Assembly (NCBI RefSeq): GCF_030547545.1
Contig: NZ_JAUOQE010000001.1
Span: 62,001-126,000 of the forward strand
DNA: 64,000 nt
Origin: Amphritea sp. 1_MG-2023
GTDB lineage: Bacteria > Pseudomonadota > Gammaproteobacteria > Pseudomonadales > Balneatricaceae
Direction: 5' to 3'
A program made the translations under genes and the position numbers. Position 1 is the stretch's first letter; the number at the start of each line of letters is the position of its first letter. The notes under the pieces were generated by a model. It was not told where the DNA came from. It made no database searches and was given only the letters and a program-made list of their open reading frames with translations. Below, in pieces: positions 8,381-16,501 of the stretch.

Positions 8381-9000
8381 GAACAAAACTCTCAGCTCAA
8401 ACCTCTAAAGCGATTGCACTCTCCGCTTTTGTACTCATTATCAGTGGCTGTACACCGCAAACTCAAATGCTAACACCTGGCGCAACCGATGAGCCCATTA
8501 CCATGGGCTTAAGCGGAACTGACTTTGCACAAGCGTCAGTCGATGCTGTGCAATCTATGCTGACATCGGGAGCCGTTGATCGTAACGATGGTAAAAAGAA
8601 CATCATGGTGGTCTCTTCGATTATTAACGACACCATGCAACGTATCGACACCGATCAACTGGTTAAGAAAATCCGCATTGAATTATTAAGAAGCGGCAAG
8701 GTTATGACAACAACAGCCATTGGTCTGCACGGTGCTGAAGACAAAATGAATTCGGTCTACAGTGAATTAAGCCAATCAAAAAAAGTTGATCGTAACAGCG
8801 TTGTTAAACAAGCCTTGACCGCACCAAACATGAGCCTTTCTGGCAAGATTATTCAACGTAATAATCGCGTCGACGATGGCCGTCAACTGGTCGAGTATTA
8901 CTTCCAACTATCACTTACAGATCTCAAACATGGCCTGGCCGTATGGGAAGGCGAAACACCGATTCGCAAAATTGGTAGCGCTAAAGGAACCTCTTGGTAA
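8377..9000 (+). CDS. lpoB: Penicillin-binding protein activator LpoB-like lipoprotein
   Basis: A 207-residue lipoprotein similar to LpoB, the outer-membrane lipoprotein that reaches through peptidoglycan to activate PBP1b. The lipobox is ISGC (Cys about residue 25). After a short linker comes the globular LpoB domain: 'ASVDAVQSMLTSGAV', 'NIMVVSSIINDTMQRIDTDQLVKKIRIELLRSGKV' and 'LSGKIIQRNNRVDDGRQLVEYYFQLSLTDL'. The ATG overlaps the ycfL stop. The disordered linker is short compared with E. coli LpoB, so its reach may differ. The pairing with YcfL supports the call. A downstream L,D-transpeptidase fits a peptidoglycan context, though that gene is in a separate unit. Confidence 0.82.
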   Translation: MRTKLSAQTSKAIALSAFVLIISGCTPQTQMLTPGATDEPITMGLSGTDFAQASVDAVQSMLTSGAVDRNDGKKNIMVVSSIINDTMQRIDTDQLVKKIRIELLRSGKVMTTTAIGLHGAEDKMNSVYSELSQSKKVDRNSVVKQALTAPNMSLSGKIIQRNNRVDDGRQLVEYYFQLSLTDLKHGLAVWEGETPIRKIGSAKGTSW

Positions 9001-9018
9001 GTAATGTAAAGGAATACG

Positions 9019-10467
9019 ATGATGAAAGTACTATTCAAACAAACCGCACTAGCACTGGCAATTAGTGGCATAGCGATCGTGACTCAAGCACAAACCGACT
9101 CTCACCAACCAGAAGCCGAAACCATAACACCAGTAGCATCCGCACCTTCAACGGATCAGGCTGAAGCAATTGATCTTGCAGTGGCTGAAGCGGCTGCACT
9201 TGCACCGGTCGACCCAGGCATGATGCTGATGGAACAGATCGAAGAGTGGAAACAAGGTGCAGGCGCGGGTTTGACTAAACGGGCTGAAAATGGGGGGATT
9301 TTTATGGCGGAAGGGATCTCCTTTGTAAAAGTCACACCGGATGCTGCTGACTGGGCTGACCACCGACTATTGGCTTATAAAGAAGCGCTGATGCATGCAC
9401 AAGCACAATTTATCGAGTTTGAAGGTATCAGCTCTCGAGCCGAAACCCTCAGTAAATTCTTTGAAGATAAGAACCAAATGCCGTCATTCTCGCCTGATGA
9501 ATTACAAAGTTCGAACAAGCTCGAAGAAGTGCTTAATAAAGCAGTCGCATTAGCCGGCGGTAAACTGGACGAGCAACTTAATGAACTGGGTATAAATCCA
9601 GATGAATTTAATACCGCGCCTCCCGCGAAACGTGCCCGCCTTTTTGAGAACTCCATCAGCGAACAAATTACAACGCGAGCACGTGCTAGCTTGACAGGCC
9701 TAGTACCGGTTAAAACCTTTGAAGCCAATGATACCGAAGGCCGTCATGCGATCGCGGTGATGGTGGTTGCCTCAGATAAGATGCGCCAATTTATTTATGA
9801 TATGACACAAAGCAAAGGTGACTTAGCCCCTAACCCTAAAAAAGTGGGCGGGCTATCTCTGCGTGAGCGCTTCACAGAGAACAAAGCGGCCCTCATTAAT
9901 GAGTTCGGCATCCGTAAAATATATGATGAAAACGGCTATCCTGTGTTGGTATCCTTCGGTCAATCAGGAACGGGTTATAACGGTTCCGACTTCAACCGTA
10001 AGATGAATGCCCGTAAAGGAGCCTTTTTATATGCAAAAGCCGATGCTTACGCCAACTTTGCTTACCTACTGAATGCCGTCGGCAATGCTAAATCCAGCAC
10101 CAGCAAAAAAAGCACGGATGTAACTGAAGGTATCGTGCAAGCTGAAAAAGATGGCCTGATGACATCTGAAGAAAATCGTATTGAGATGGTAAAAACGATC
10201 AACAATGAGATTTCAGCCCGCGCCAGCATCTCAGATCTAGCAGGCACCCGTCAGCTACTGCGCTGGACCGCTAAGCACCCTCAATACGGTAACGAAATCA
10301 ACGGTGTTATCTATGTCTGGCACCCAGTTTCAGAGCAAAACGCGCGCGATATGCGTAATTTCAAACCCAAGCGCCAAGAACAGGCTAAGTCTCAGGAACA
10401 CAACAGTAAGGCTCACACAACTGGCACGGCTCAAAGTCGCGACCTAATGTCGGCCGATGATTTCTAA
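9019..10467 (+). CDS. DUF6844-type exported protein
   Basis: A 482-residue protein with a Sec signal (MMKVLFKQTALALAISGIAIVTQA, cleavage after TQA). The mature part starts with an Ala/Glu/Pro-rich stretch, then a helical-beta region with 'RLLAYKEALMHAQAQFIEFEG', and ends in a polar, Gln/Lys/Ser-rich tail. It resembles the DUF6844 family found next to YcfL/LpoB/CsgG-like genes in marine gammaproteobacteria. No enzyme motif is visible. AAAGGA precedes the ATG by five bases. It overlaps the alternative upstream start of the CsgG-like gene that follows. It is presumably periplasmic and works with its operon partners; the exact function is unknown. Confidence 0.7.
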   Translation: MMKVLFKQTALALAISGIAIVTQAQTDSHQPEAETITPVASAPSTDQAEAIDLAVAEAAALAPVDPGMMLMEQIEEWKQGAGAGLTKRAENGGIFMAEGISFVKVTPDAADWADHRLLAYKEALMHAQAQFIEFEGISSRAETLSKFFEDKNQMPSFSPDELQSSNKLEEVLNKAVALAGGKLDEQLNELGINPDEFNTAPPAKRARLFENSISEQITTRARASLTGLVPVKTFEANDTEGRHAIAVMVVASDKMRQFIYDMTQSKGDLAPNPKKVGGLSLRERFTENKAALINEFGIRKIYDENGYPVLVSFGQSGTGYNGSDFNRKMNARKGAFLYAKADAYANFAYLLNAVGNAKSSTSKKSTDVTEGIVQAEKDGLMTSEENRIEMVKTINNEISARASISDLAGTRQLLRWTAKHPQYGNEINGVIYVWHPVSEQNARDMRNFKPKRQEQAKSQEHNSKAHTTGTAQSRDLMSADDF

Positions 10468-10477
10468 GGACAGAAGA

Positions 10478-11671
10478 ATGCACTCATTACTGAAAACACT
10501 ACTGACATTAACCGCCCTGCTCTGGAGCTGTTGCGGCTACTCAGCAGAACAAGTTGTCGATACCGTAGGTTATGGCAACAATCGCAATCAGGCGATCAGC
10601 GATGCATTAGTACAAGGCCTGCGACAAGCGACCGGTGTCAGTATCGATAGCCATGAGGTTATGCAAACCTTATCGGGTCGTACCCACAGCAGCAACAATC
10701 AAGGCGAGCAGTTCAACAGCTCGTTCGAGGTCGCTCATCGTGGCGATCTCAGTCTTAAAACCAAGGGGCTAATATCACGCTATGATGTTCATTCAGTAGA
10801 GCAAGAAGCGGATGGCAGCTACCGCGCTGATGTTAGCCTGTATGTACTCAAGTACGATAAACCGGGTCTGCCCACTGATAGTCGTCGCACACTCGCGATA
10901 ATGCCCTTTCACAGCGATAAGAGTAGCTACTCACTCTTGGGTGATCGCACCTCTGCGGTCAAAATTGAATCGGAGCTGCGTAACCGCGCGTTGGATCAGT
11001 TTATTCAGTCCCGCAAGATGAACGTGTTGGATCGCGAGTTTGGTGCCGAGTTTCAACAGGAGAAAGCGCTCTGGCTCAGTGATGATGCTGCGTTGGCTGA
11101 AAAAGCCAAGACCGGTAACGTCTTAGGGGCCGACTATATCGTTGTGGGGAATATCCGCAATGTACGCAGTACTAGGCATACAAAAACCCTTCAGTTAACC
11201 GGTGAAACCATCGTCAACTATAATGGTAGTGCACAGTTGGACTACAAAATCATTCTAGCCTCTACCCGCCAAGTAAAATGGTCTGATACCATCAACCTAA
11301 AGTTCAGCGATCACGACATCCGCACTATGTTGAAAAAATATGGTTCATCCCAAGCGGGTATCACTGCTGAACTGGCTGAACAATTAGCACAACAAGCCTT
11401 AGCTAACATTTACCCGATGCGAGTAGTAGCCGTTAAAGGCAAAACAGTGGTTATCAATCAAGGCGGAAAAACCTTAAAAAAAGGTGATTCCTTGAACGTA
11501 TTCCTACTAGGCGATGAGATGTTTGATCCTTATACACAGGAATCACTTGGACAGCTAGAAGAGCAAATTGCGACAGTTAAAGTGTTAAGAACAACCGCAA
11601 AAATATCTTATGCAACCATCATCACAGGAGAAGCTGCGCTAATTGAGCCCAATTTTATACTTCGTCGTTAA
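10478..11671 (+). CDS. CsgG/HfaB-like exported protein
   Basis: A 397-residue exported protein with a CsgG/HfaB-like core. I start it at ATG 10478 because AAGGA lies seven bases upstream and the resulting N-terminus (MHSLLKTLLTLTALLWSCCGYSA) is a clean signal peptide; an ATG at 10457 would overlap the previous gene and hide it. An N-terminal domain contains 'RNQAISDALVQGLRQATG'. The CsgG-like part runs from 'LAIMPFHSDKSSY' through 'MNVLDREF' to 'GADYIVVGNIRNV'. The cysteines in the signal lack a good lipobox. CsgG proteins form outer-membrane secretion pores, but no curli genes are near, so that role is not assumed here. Last gene of the lipoprotein operon. Confidence 0.8.
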   Translation: MHSLLKTLLTLTALLWSCCGYSAEQVVDTVGYGNNRNQAISDALVQGLRQATGVSIDSHEVMQTLSGRTHSSNNQGEQFNSSFEVAHRGDLSLKTKGLISRYDVHSVEQEADGSYRADVSLYVLKYDKPGLPTDSRRTLAIMPFHSDKSSYSLLGDRTSAVKIESELRNRALDQFIQSRKMNVLDREFGAEFQQEKALWLSDDAALAEKAKTGNVLGADYIVVGNIRNVRSTRHTKTLQLTGETIVNYNGSAQLDYKIILASTRQVKWSDTINLKFSDHDIRTMLKKYGSSQAGITAELAEQLAQQALANIYPMRVVAVKGKTVVINQGGKTLKKGDSLNVFLLGDEMFDPYTQESLGQLEEQIATVKVLRTTAKISYATIITGEAALIEPNFILRR

Positions 11672-11703
11672 AATTAACGCGTTGAAATAAAGCTACTGAC
11701 TTA

Positions 11704-11797
11704 GGAAGGTGTGAATAAGTCAATTACGCCTCTGGCTTTCGCGTATCTGGCCATTCTAATGTCCGCAGAGAACATAACGGACTTATTCGCACCTTCC
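11704..11797 (-). mobile_element. IS5-type MITE, full-length copy 1
   Basis: A 94-bp element with near-perfect 18-bp terminal inverted repeats (GGAAGGTGtGAATAAGTC at one end, its complement without the change at the other), matching the known ends of IS5. It is flanked by CTTA on both sides (11700-11703, 11798-11801), a 4-bp target-site duplication. It is the reverse complement of the copy at 40897 with few differences. It has no coding capacity. It sits 32 bases after the CsgG-like gene. Confidence 0.9.
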
Positions 11798-11825
11798 CTT
11801 AATTAACGCCGTGCCACTTTGCTAT

Positions 11826-11871
11826 AAAACCTGCTGGTTCTTGATATAGAGTCTAATAACCGGCAGGTTTT
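11826..11871. terminator. Rho-independent terminator
   Basis: AAAACCTGCTGGTT (11826-11839) pairs with AACCGGCAGGTTTT (11858-11871) with one G-T pair, flanked by A and T runs on both sides, so it could act in both directions. It ends the lipoprotein operon downstream of the MITE. Confidence 0.75.
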
Positions 11872-11976
11872 ATTAAAAAACAGCGTAGGCTGTTGTCTTA
11901 GATAGCATTGCCAGAATCTCACCATAGTCCTTAGTTTGGTTGATTTTTCCCTATTTAGGAACTGTACTTAGGTCAT

Positions 11977-12007
11977 CTAGGTTTCTCTTTTAGCGAACCT
12001 AGAGGAG
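11977..12007 (+). promoter_or_regulatory. Leader hairpin touching the ribosome-binding site
   Basis: CTAGGTT (11977-11983) and AACCTAG (11996-12002) form a 7-bp stem with a 12-base loop. The 3' arm runs into the AGAGGAG Shine-Dalgarno (12001-12007) of the L,D-transpeptidase gene. Folding would partly mask the ribosome-binding site, which suggests translational control. Confidence 0.45.
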
Positions 12008-12012
12008 TGTAT

Positions 12013-13203
12013 ATGATTAAGTTTCACTGGCTTCGTTATTGCTGCGCCTTGTGCATTTTTTGTGGCAGCCCTCTGCTATCCGCAGTGGAGCATCCTCTCA
12101 TACATTCAACCCTGATGAATGCCCATCAGACTGATACGTCTTTGCCAAACACTCGTTTCAATAGCCTTGAAGAAGCTCTTTATTTTTATCAACAACTCGA
12201 TCAGCAAGTACAATGGCCGCAACTCAAACCGGGGCCCCTGCTGCGTCAAGGCGATCGACATTCTCAGGTCATGATTCTGCGACAACAATTAATGTTGCTA
12301 GGGGATTATCGAGGCTTAACGTCAGCCACCCGAGACGAACAACTGTTTGACTCGGCTTTACATCAGGCATTGCTACGTTTCCAACGCCGTCATGGTGCCA
12401 AAGTGGATGGGATACTTGGCCCGCAGAGTCGTCAATTACTGAATATGACTCCGTCTTCGCGAATCCAACAGTTGCACGTGAATCAGCAGCGTATCAAGCA
12501 ATTCAAATCACACGTCAGTGAGCGCTTTATTCAGGTCAACATTCCTGAATTCAAATTACGACTCATCAATCAGGGCGATATTGTGTTGCAGGTAAAAACC
12601 ATTGTGGGTCGAGAAGAGCGTCAAACGCCCGAGTTTACAACAGACATTAAGGCACTGCTGATCAATCCCTCGTGGACAGTACCCAAAAGCATCGGTTGGA
12701 AAGATATTATTCCCGCTTGGCAACTCGATCCGGACTATTTAGAGAAAAAAAATCTCAACATTGCTCAAGGCTTGGGTGAGCAGCGAGTCTTATTCGCGGC
12801 TCAGGAAGTGACACCTGAGATGATGTATTCAGGCAGCGAGTATCGTTATTTCTGGGAAGCGCCAGGACCCGGCAATACCCTAGGGCGAATCAAGTTTATG
12901 TCTCACAGCCGCTATGCCATATATCTACATGATACATCGGCTCAAGGGTTATTTAAATCACACCGACGAGACTTCAGTTCTGGCTGTATCCGAGTTGAGC
13001 AAGCCAATGAATTAGCACAGCAGTTGTTACGGTTAGACAGCCCGTGGCAATTACCACAGTTGCAACAAACGCTAACCACAGAACAAACACAGGAAATATA
13101 TCTTAAGCAGCCTGTTCCGGTACATATCACTTATTGGACCGCTTGGGTGGATCAACAGGGCATACTGCATTTCCGTGATGATATCTATCATCGTGATCCT
13201 TAA
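12013..13203 (+). CDS. L,D-transpeptidase (YcbB/LdtD-like)
   Basis: A 396-residue secreted or periplasmic L,D-transpeptidase making 3-3 (mDAP-mDAP) crosslinks in peptidoglycan. I choose ATG 12013 rather than the GTG at 12007, because AGAGGAG directly abuts the GTG but is well spaced from the ATG. A signal peptide is followed by a peptidoglycan-binding domain (about 80-140, 'LLRFQRRHGAKVDGILGPQS') and a YkuD domain with catalytic H306 and C325 in the 'HDTSAQGLF...SSGCIRVE' pattern. At ~400 residues it is shorter than E. coli LdtD (615), lacking much of the N-terminal scaffold. A MepK-like endopeptidase follows 130 bases downstream, as ycbK follows ycbB in E. coli. Confidence 0.92.
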   Translation: MIKFHWLRYCCALCIFCGSPLLSAVEHPLIHSTLMNAHQTDTSLPNTRFNSLEEALYFYQQLDQQVQWPQLKPGPLLRQGDRHSQVMILRQQLMLLGDYRGLTSATRDEQLFDSALHQALLRFQRRHGAKVDGILGPQSRQLLNMTPSSRIQQLHVNQQRIKQFKSHVSERFIQVNIPEFKLRLINQGDIVLQVKTIVGREERQTPEFTTDIKALLINPSWTVPKSIGWKDIIPAWQLDPDYLEKKNLNIAQGLGEQRVLFAAQEVTPEMMYSGSEYRYFWEAPGPGNTLGRIKFMSHSRYAIYLHDTSAQGLFKSHRRDFSSGCIRVEQANELAQQLLRLDSPWQLPQLQQTLTTEQTQEIYLKQPVPVHITYWTAWVDQQGILHFRDDIYHRDP

Positions 13204-13333
13204 CAACAACGCTTGACCACTGCTCAACCTAAAACAACCTACAGCAAACACTAATGATTAAAATATATACAAAAAGGCACCATTTATGCATAATGCTGAC
13301 TGAATTTTAACCAGACAAATATACCTTGCCTCA

Positions 13334-13909
13334 ATGACGATAAAAAAACCCTCACGCAGACACTTTTTACGTAAACTTGCTCTTCTATCCGCGGGTGTGT
13401 CACTACCCTCAAGCTTGCTTGCCAATCAAACCATAGCGACTCATGCGGATCTCATGCCGACTGACATGTCGATTGCTTTCAATAATTTACATACCGGGGA
13501 GAAACTTCACACCACTTTCTATCATCAAGGTAACTTCATACCGCAAAGTATGCATGAGATTAACCACTTACTACGAGACCATCGTAATGATGAAATCGGT
13601 ACTATAAGCCCCGACTTGATGGTCCTGCTCTATGATCTACAAAAAACTCTCGGCGCTAATCATGCGTTTGAAGTTATCTCCGGTTTTCGCTCTGCTGAAA
13701 CGAATGCGATGCTCAGTCAGCGGAGTAACAAAGTCGCGAAAAAGAGCTTACATATGCAAGGAAAAGCCATTGATATTCGTCTACCAGGTACCTCGTTGAC
13801 TCACTTACATCGGGCTGCACGTCAAATCAATAGAGGCGGCGTTGGCCTTTACAGCGGCAGTCAATTTATCCACTTAGATACCGGTCGACCTCGGTTTTGG
13901 GGCAGTTAA
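13334..13909 (+). CDS. MepK-like (YcbK/DUF882) murein endopeptidase
   Basis: A 191-residue zinc peptidase of the M15/DUF882 family. In E. coli, MepK cleaves mDAP-mDAP crosslinks, the product of L,D-transpeptidases. The N-terminus carries a twin-arginine signal (SRRHFLRKL, then a hydrophobic stretch to LLA), so Tat export is expected. Metal ligands are visible: H140 and D147 (HxxxxxxD) and H180/D182 (HLD). 'VISGFRSAETNAML' is the family hallmark. The gene ends in 'RPRFWG'. It forms a make-and-cut pair with the transpeptidase upstream. The ATG at 13334 has no strong ribosome-binding sequence. It is convergent with the H+-ATPase gene. Confidence 0.92.
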   Translation: MTIKKPSRRHFLRKLALLSAGVSLPSSLLANQTIATHADLMPTDMSIAFNNLHTGEKLHTTFYHQGNFIPQSMHEINHLLRDHRNDEIGTISPDLMVLLYDLQKTLGANHAFEVISGFRSAETNAMLSQRSNKVAKKSLHMQGKAIDIRLPGTSLTHLHRAARQINRGGVGLYSGSQFIHLDTGRPRFWGS

Positions 13910-14063
13910 CAACGGTTTATCCGATTGATGATATGAAGCCAGCCGATCGATAGGAGCGATGACATAAAGTAGCTAAACCAGACAGACCACAGAAACGATG
14001 CTGACCCAATGGTTTAACCGTTTTATGCTCGCCCTTATTGCACATTCACACCACAACCCGCAC

Positions 14064-14095
14064 CGATATCTCGGCATTAAAGTCAGCCGATATCG
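14064..14095. terminator. Bulged hairpin between convergent genes
   Basis: CGATATC (14064-14070) plus GGC (14073-14075) pairs with GCC (14086-14088) plus GATATCG (14089-14095) with a 2-base bulge. It lies between the convergent MepK-like and H+-ATPase genes and may end transcription from either side, although no U-tract follows. Confidence 0.4.
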
Positions 14096-14099
14096 CCCT

Positions 14100-16490
14100 C
14101 TAACGATCACCGTTACCCATCAGGTGATCTATCACCAGCCGCTTCAGCATATTATTAATCACAAACCAAACCAACGCATAACCCCAAACAAGCAGCGCTA
14201 ATGACCAGCCGATCGGTTCAACAAACCAGCCATAAACAGCAGCAAATGTACCTGCCACTTGTGTGAACTCCGTGGTAATAAACAACTTCAAGCTAGGCAG
14301 TGGACGATCCCAGAAATGCCCATCGTTACGCGTCAGATAAATAGTCAAATGACCGGCAACGAGCAGTTTGAGGAAGATCAATGTTTGAATAGTCGGGCGT
14401 GGCAGCTCCCAGATCGATTCGGCAATCCAGAACATTCCGAAACTAGAGATAACGCCTAAACTCCCGAGCACACTCGACAGAATAAGCACTCGGCGCATAT
14501 CCCAACGTACCGGTCGTGGCGCAGGCCGAGCGTTATCATAGGCGATCATCATGATAGGAAAATCATTCAACAGCGCCAATAACACAATCATCGCCGCGGT
14601 GACCGGATAAAAATCAAACACCAGAATCGATAGCGTCATAAACAACAACACGCGCACCGTTTCACTGATACGAAAGATAGCATACGCCGTCATACGTTCA
14701 AAAATACGTCGCGCTTCTTCCACCGCATGCTGAATAACCCCCAAGCCAGGCTCAGTTAACACCAAGTCTGCGGCGGCCCTCGCGGCATCCGTTGCACCAC
14801 TCACCGCAATACCAACATCCGCCTGACGTAACGCAGGGGCATCGTTAACGCCATCTCCCGTCATACCGACGAGATGATCACTAGCCTGAAGGGTGGCGAC
14901 AATTTCAAACTTATGTTCGGGAAAAACCTGAGCATAACCATCTCGCTCAAGAATGTCGCTGGCGGTCATTTTATCTGTTGTGCCAAAGGCTTTATCTGCG
15001 GTGACAAAATTGCGGCCTATGTTCAACTGTTCGGCAATTTGACGGGCGATCGCGATATGATCACCGGTCACCATTTTCACCGCCACCCCCTGCTTGCTGA
15101 GTGCAGCAACCGTGGCCGCACTATCCTCCCGCGGAGGGTCGTAAAGTGGCAGTAAACCTAACACTTCAGCAGGCTGATCACCGATTCGCTCAGCGACCGC
15201 CAAAGCGCGATAACCATCGGTGGCAAATGTCTCAATCTGCGTTTCAACGGCGGCTTGAGTCGCCGATGATGCATTAGCCCAGGCTAAAATAGACTGCGGT
15301 GCTCCCTTAGCAATATAGCGAGCACTGCCATCCAGTCTCACCTCGACTTCGGCGATTTTACTCACTGGATCGAAGGGGATGAACTTATCAATCTGAGCGC
15401 TGGCTAAGTTATCCACCCCCTCAAGGGCAGCCAAAATCGAGCGATCGATAGGATCGTTACTTTGTCGCTCGCAAGCCAAAGCCGCAGCCAATAACACCTG
15501 TTCCGAATCCTGTGCTTCGATTAGTGCGGGAGCGCCCACCACCAATCGGTTCTGCGTCAAGGTGCCGGTTTTATCCGAACACAGCACATCGATCCCCGCC
15601 AGCTCTTCAATGGCAGCCAAGTGTGAGACGATGGCGCCTAGGCGACTCAAGGTCGTCGCCCCCACTGCTAACGTCACCGATAACACCGCCGGTAACGCCA
15701 CAGGGATCGCAGCAATGGTTAAAATGAGTGCGAATTGCACCGTTTCCAATAGCGGATCACCTCGCCACCAGCCATAAACTAAAATAATCGCCACCAGTAT
15801 CAAGGTAGCGATGATTAAAGCGTTACCAATTTTCAATACCGCTTGCTGAAAATGCGATGGGGCTCCGGCCCGTTCGACCAGTGCCGCGGTCTGACCAAAA
15901 TAAGTCTTCATTCCGGTTGCCGTGACTACCGCCGTCATCTCCCCGAGACGAACAATGGAACCGGAATAAGCCGAGTCAGTTGCCTTTTTTTCCACCGGTA
16001 GTGATTCACCGGTCAACGCTGATTGATCGATGGACAAGCCTGAGCCTTTCAATAACTCAACATCGGCGGGGACTACATCACCGAGTTTTAAGTGGATAAT
16101 ATCACCTGATACCAGCTCTCGAGCCGGCAGATCCTGCCACCGACCCTCACGCAATACTCGAGCACGTGTCGCGAGTTTTTTCTTCAGTAATTCAACCGCA
16201 TTGTCAGCCTTACGCTCCTGCCAAAAGGCCACGCCAGCATTGACGGCCAACATCGTCAGAATAATAAAGAAATCAGGCCAATCTCGAGCGAGTGCTGATA
16301 ACACCGCTGCCGCTTCTATCATCCAAGGGATTGGCCCCCAGAAATAGGAAGCAATCTTCTGCAGCGGGCTCTCTCGTTGCTCGATAATCTCATTAGCCCC
16401 CTGCTCTTTCAGCAGCGTTGCGGCGTCCTCAGATGAGAGCCCGCTATCGCGCTGTTCGGGGTCAGGGCCTAGATTCACATCATTAAGCAT
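14100..16490 (-). CDS. P3A-type plasma-membrane H+-ATPase
   Basis: A 796-residue P-type ATPase of the proton-efflux (P3A) class, pumping H+ out across the inner membrane. Phosphorylation motif DKTGTLT with Asp306, 'TGES' in the actuator domain (about residues 160-163), hinge 'GDGVNDAPALRQADVGIA', and about ten membrane helices including 'AAIPVALPAVLSVTLAVGA'. I start at ATG 16490, seven bases after AGGGG, rather than at the GTG (16505) that overlaps the phaC stop. Heavy-metal binding domains are absent. It is preceded directly by phaC on the same strand, so the two are probably cotranscribed. Substrate specificity is inferred from family resemblance; Ca2+ or Mg2+ transport is less likely. Confidence 0.9.
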   Translation of the reverse strand: MLNDVNLGPDPEQRDSGLSSEDAATLLKEQGANEIIEQRESPLQKIASYFWGPIPWMIEAAAVLSALARDWPDFFIILTMLAVNAGVAFWQERKADNAVELLKKKLATRARVLREGRWQDLPARELVSGDIIHLKLGDVVPADVELLKGSGLSIDQSALTGESLPVEKKATDSAYSGSIVRLGEMTAVVTATGMKTYFGQTAALVERAGAPSHFQQAVLKIGNALIIATLILVAIILVYGWWRGDPLLETVQFALILTIAAIPVALPAVLSVTLAVGATTLSRLGAIVSHLAAIEELAGIDVLCSDKTGTLTQNRLVVGAPALIEAQDSEQVLLAAALACERQSNDPIDRSILAALEGVDNLASAQIDKFIPFDPVSKIAEVEVRLDGSARYIAKGAPQSILAWANASSATQAAVETQIETFATDGYRALAVAERIGDQPAEVLGLLPLYDPPREDSAATVAALSKQGVAVKMVTGDHIAIARQIAEQLNIGRNFVTADKAFGTTDKMTASDILERDGYAQVFPEHKFEIVATLQASDHLVGMTGDGVNDAPALRQADVGIAVSGATDAARAAADLVLTEPGLGVIQHAVEEARRIFERMTAYAIFRISETVRVLLFMTLSILVFDFYPVTAAMIVLLALLNDFPIMMIAYDNARPAPRPVRWDMRRVLILSSVLGSLGVISSFGMFWIAESIWELPRPTIQTLIFLKLLVAGHLTIYLTRNDGHFWDRPLPSLKLFITTEFTQVAGTFAAVYGWFVEPIGWSLALLVWGYALVWFVINNMLKRLVIDHLMGNGDR

Positions 16491-16501
16491 GTTTGATCCC
16501 C

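Larger units (their letters stand above)
11672..12012. other. Intergenic region: MITE, terminator and leader hairpin
   Basis: The 341 bases between the CsgG-like gene and the L,D-transpeptidase gene contain an IS5-type MITE, a terminator, a small AACAGC/GCTGTT hairpin (11879-11894) and a ribosome-binding-site hairpin. No coding potential is seen. The first three structures separate the two transcription units. Confidence 0.7.

Noticed and set aside
13998-14201. Plus-strand 67-codon frame after the MepK-like gene
   Set aside because: It runs into the conserved end of the H+-ATPase gene on the other strand and has no ribosome-binding site.
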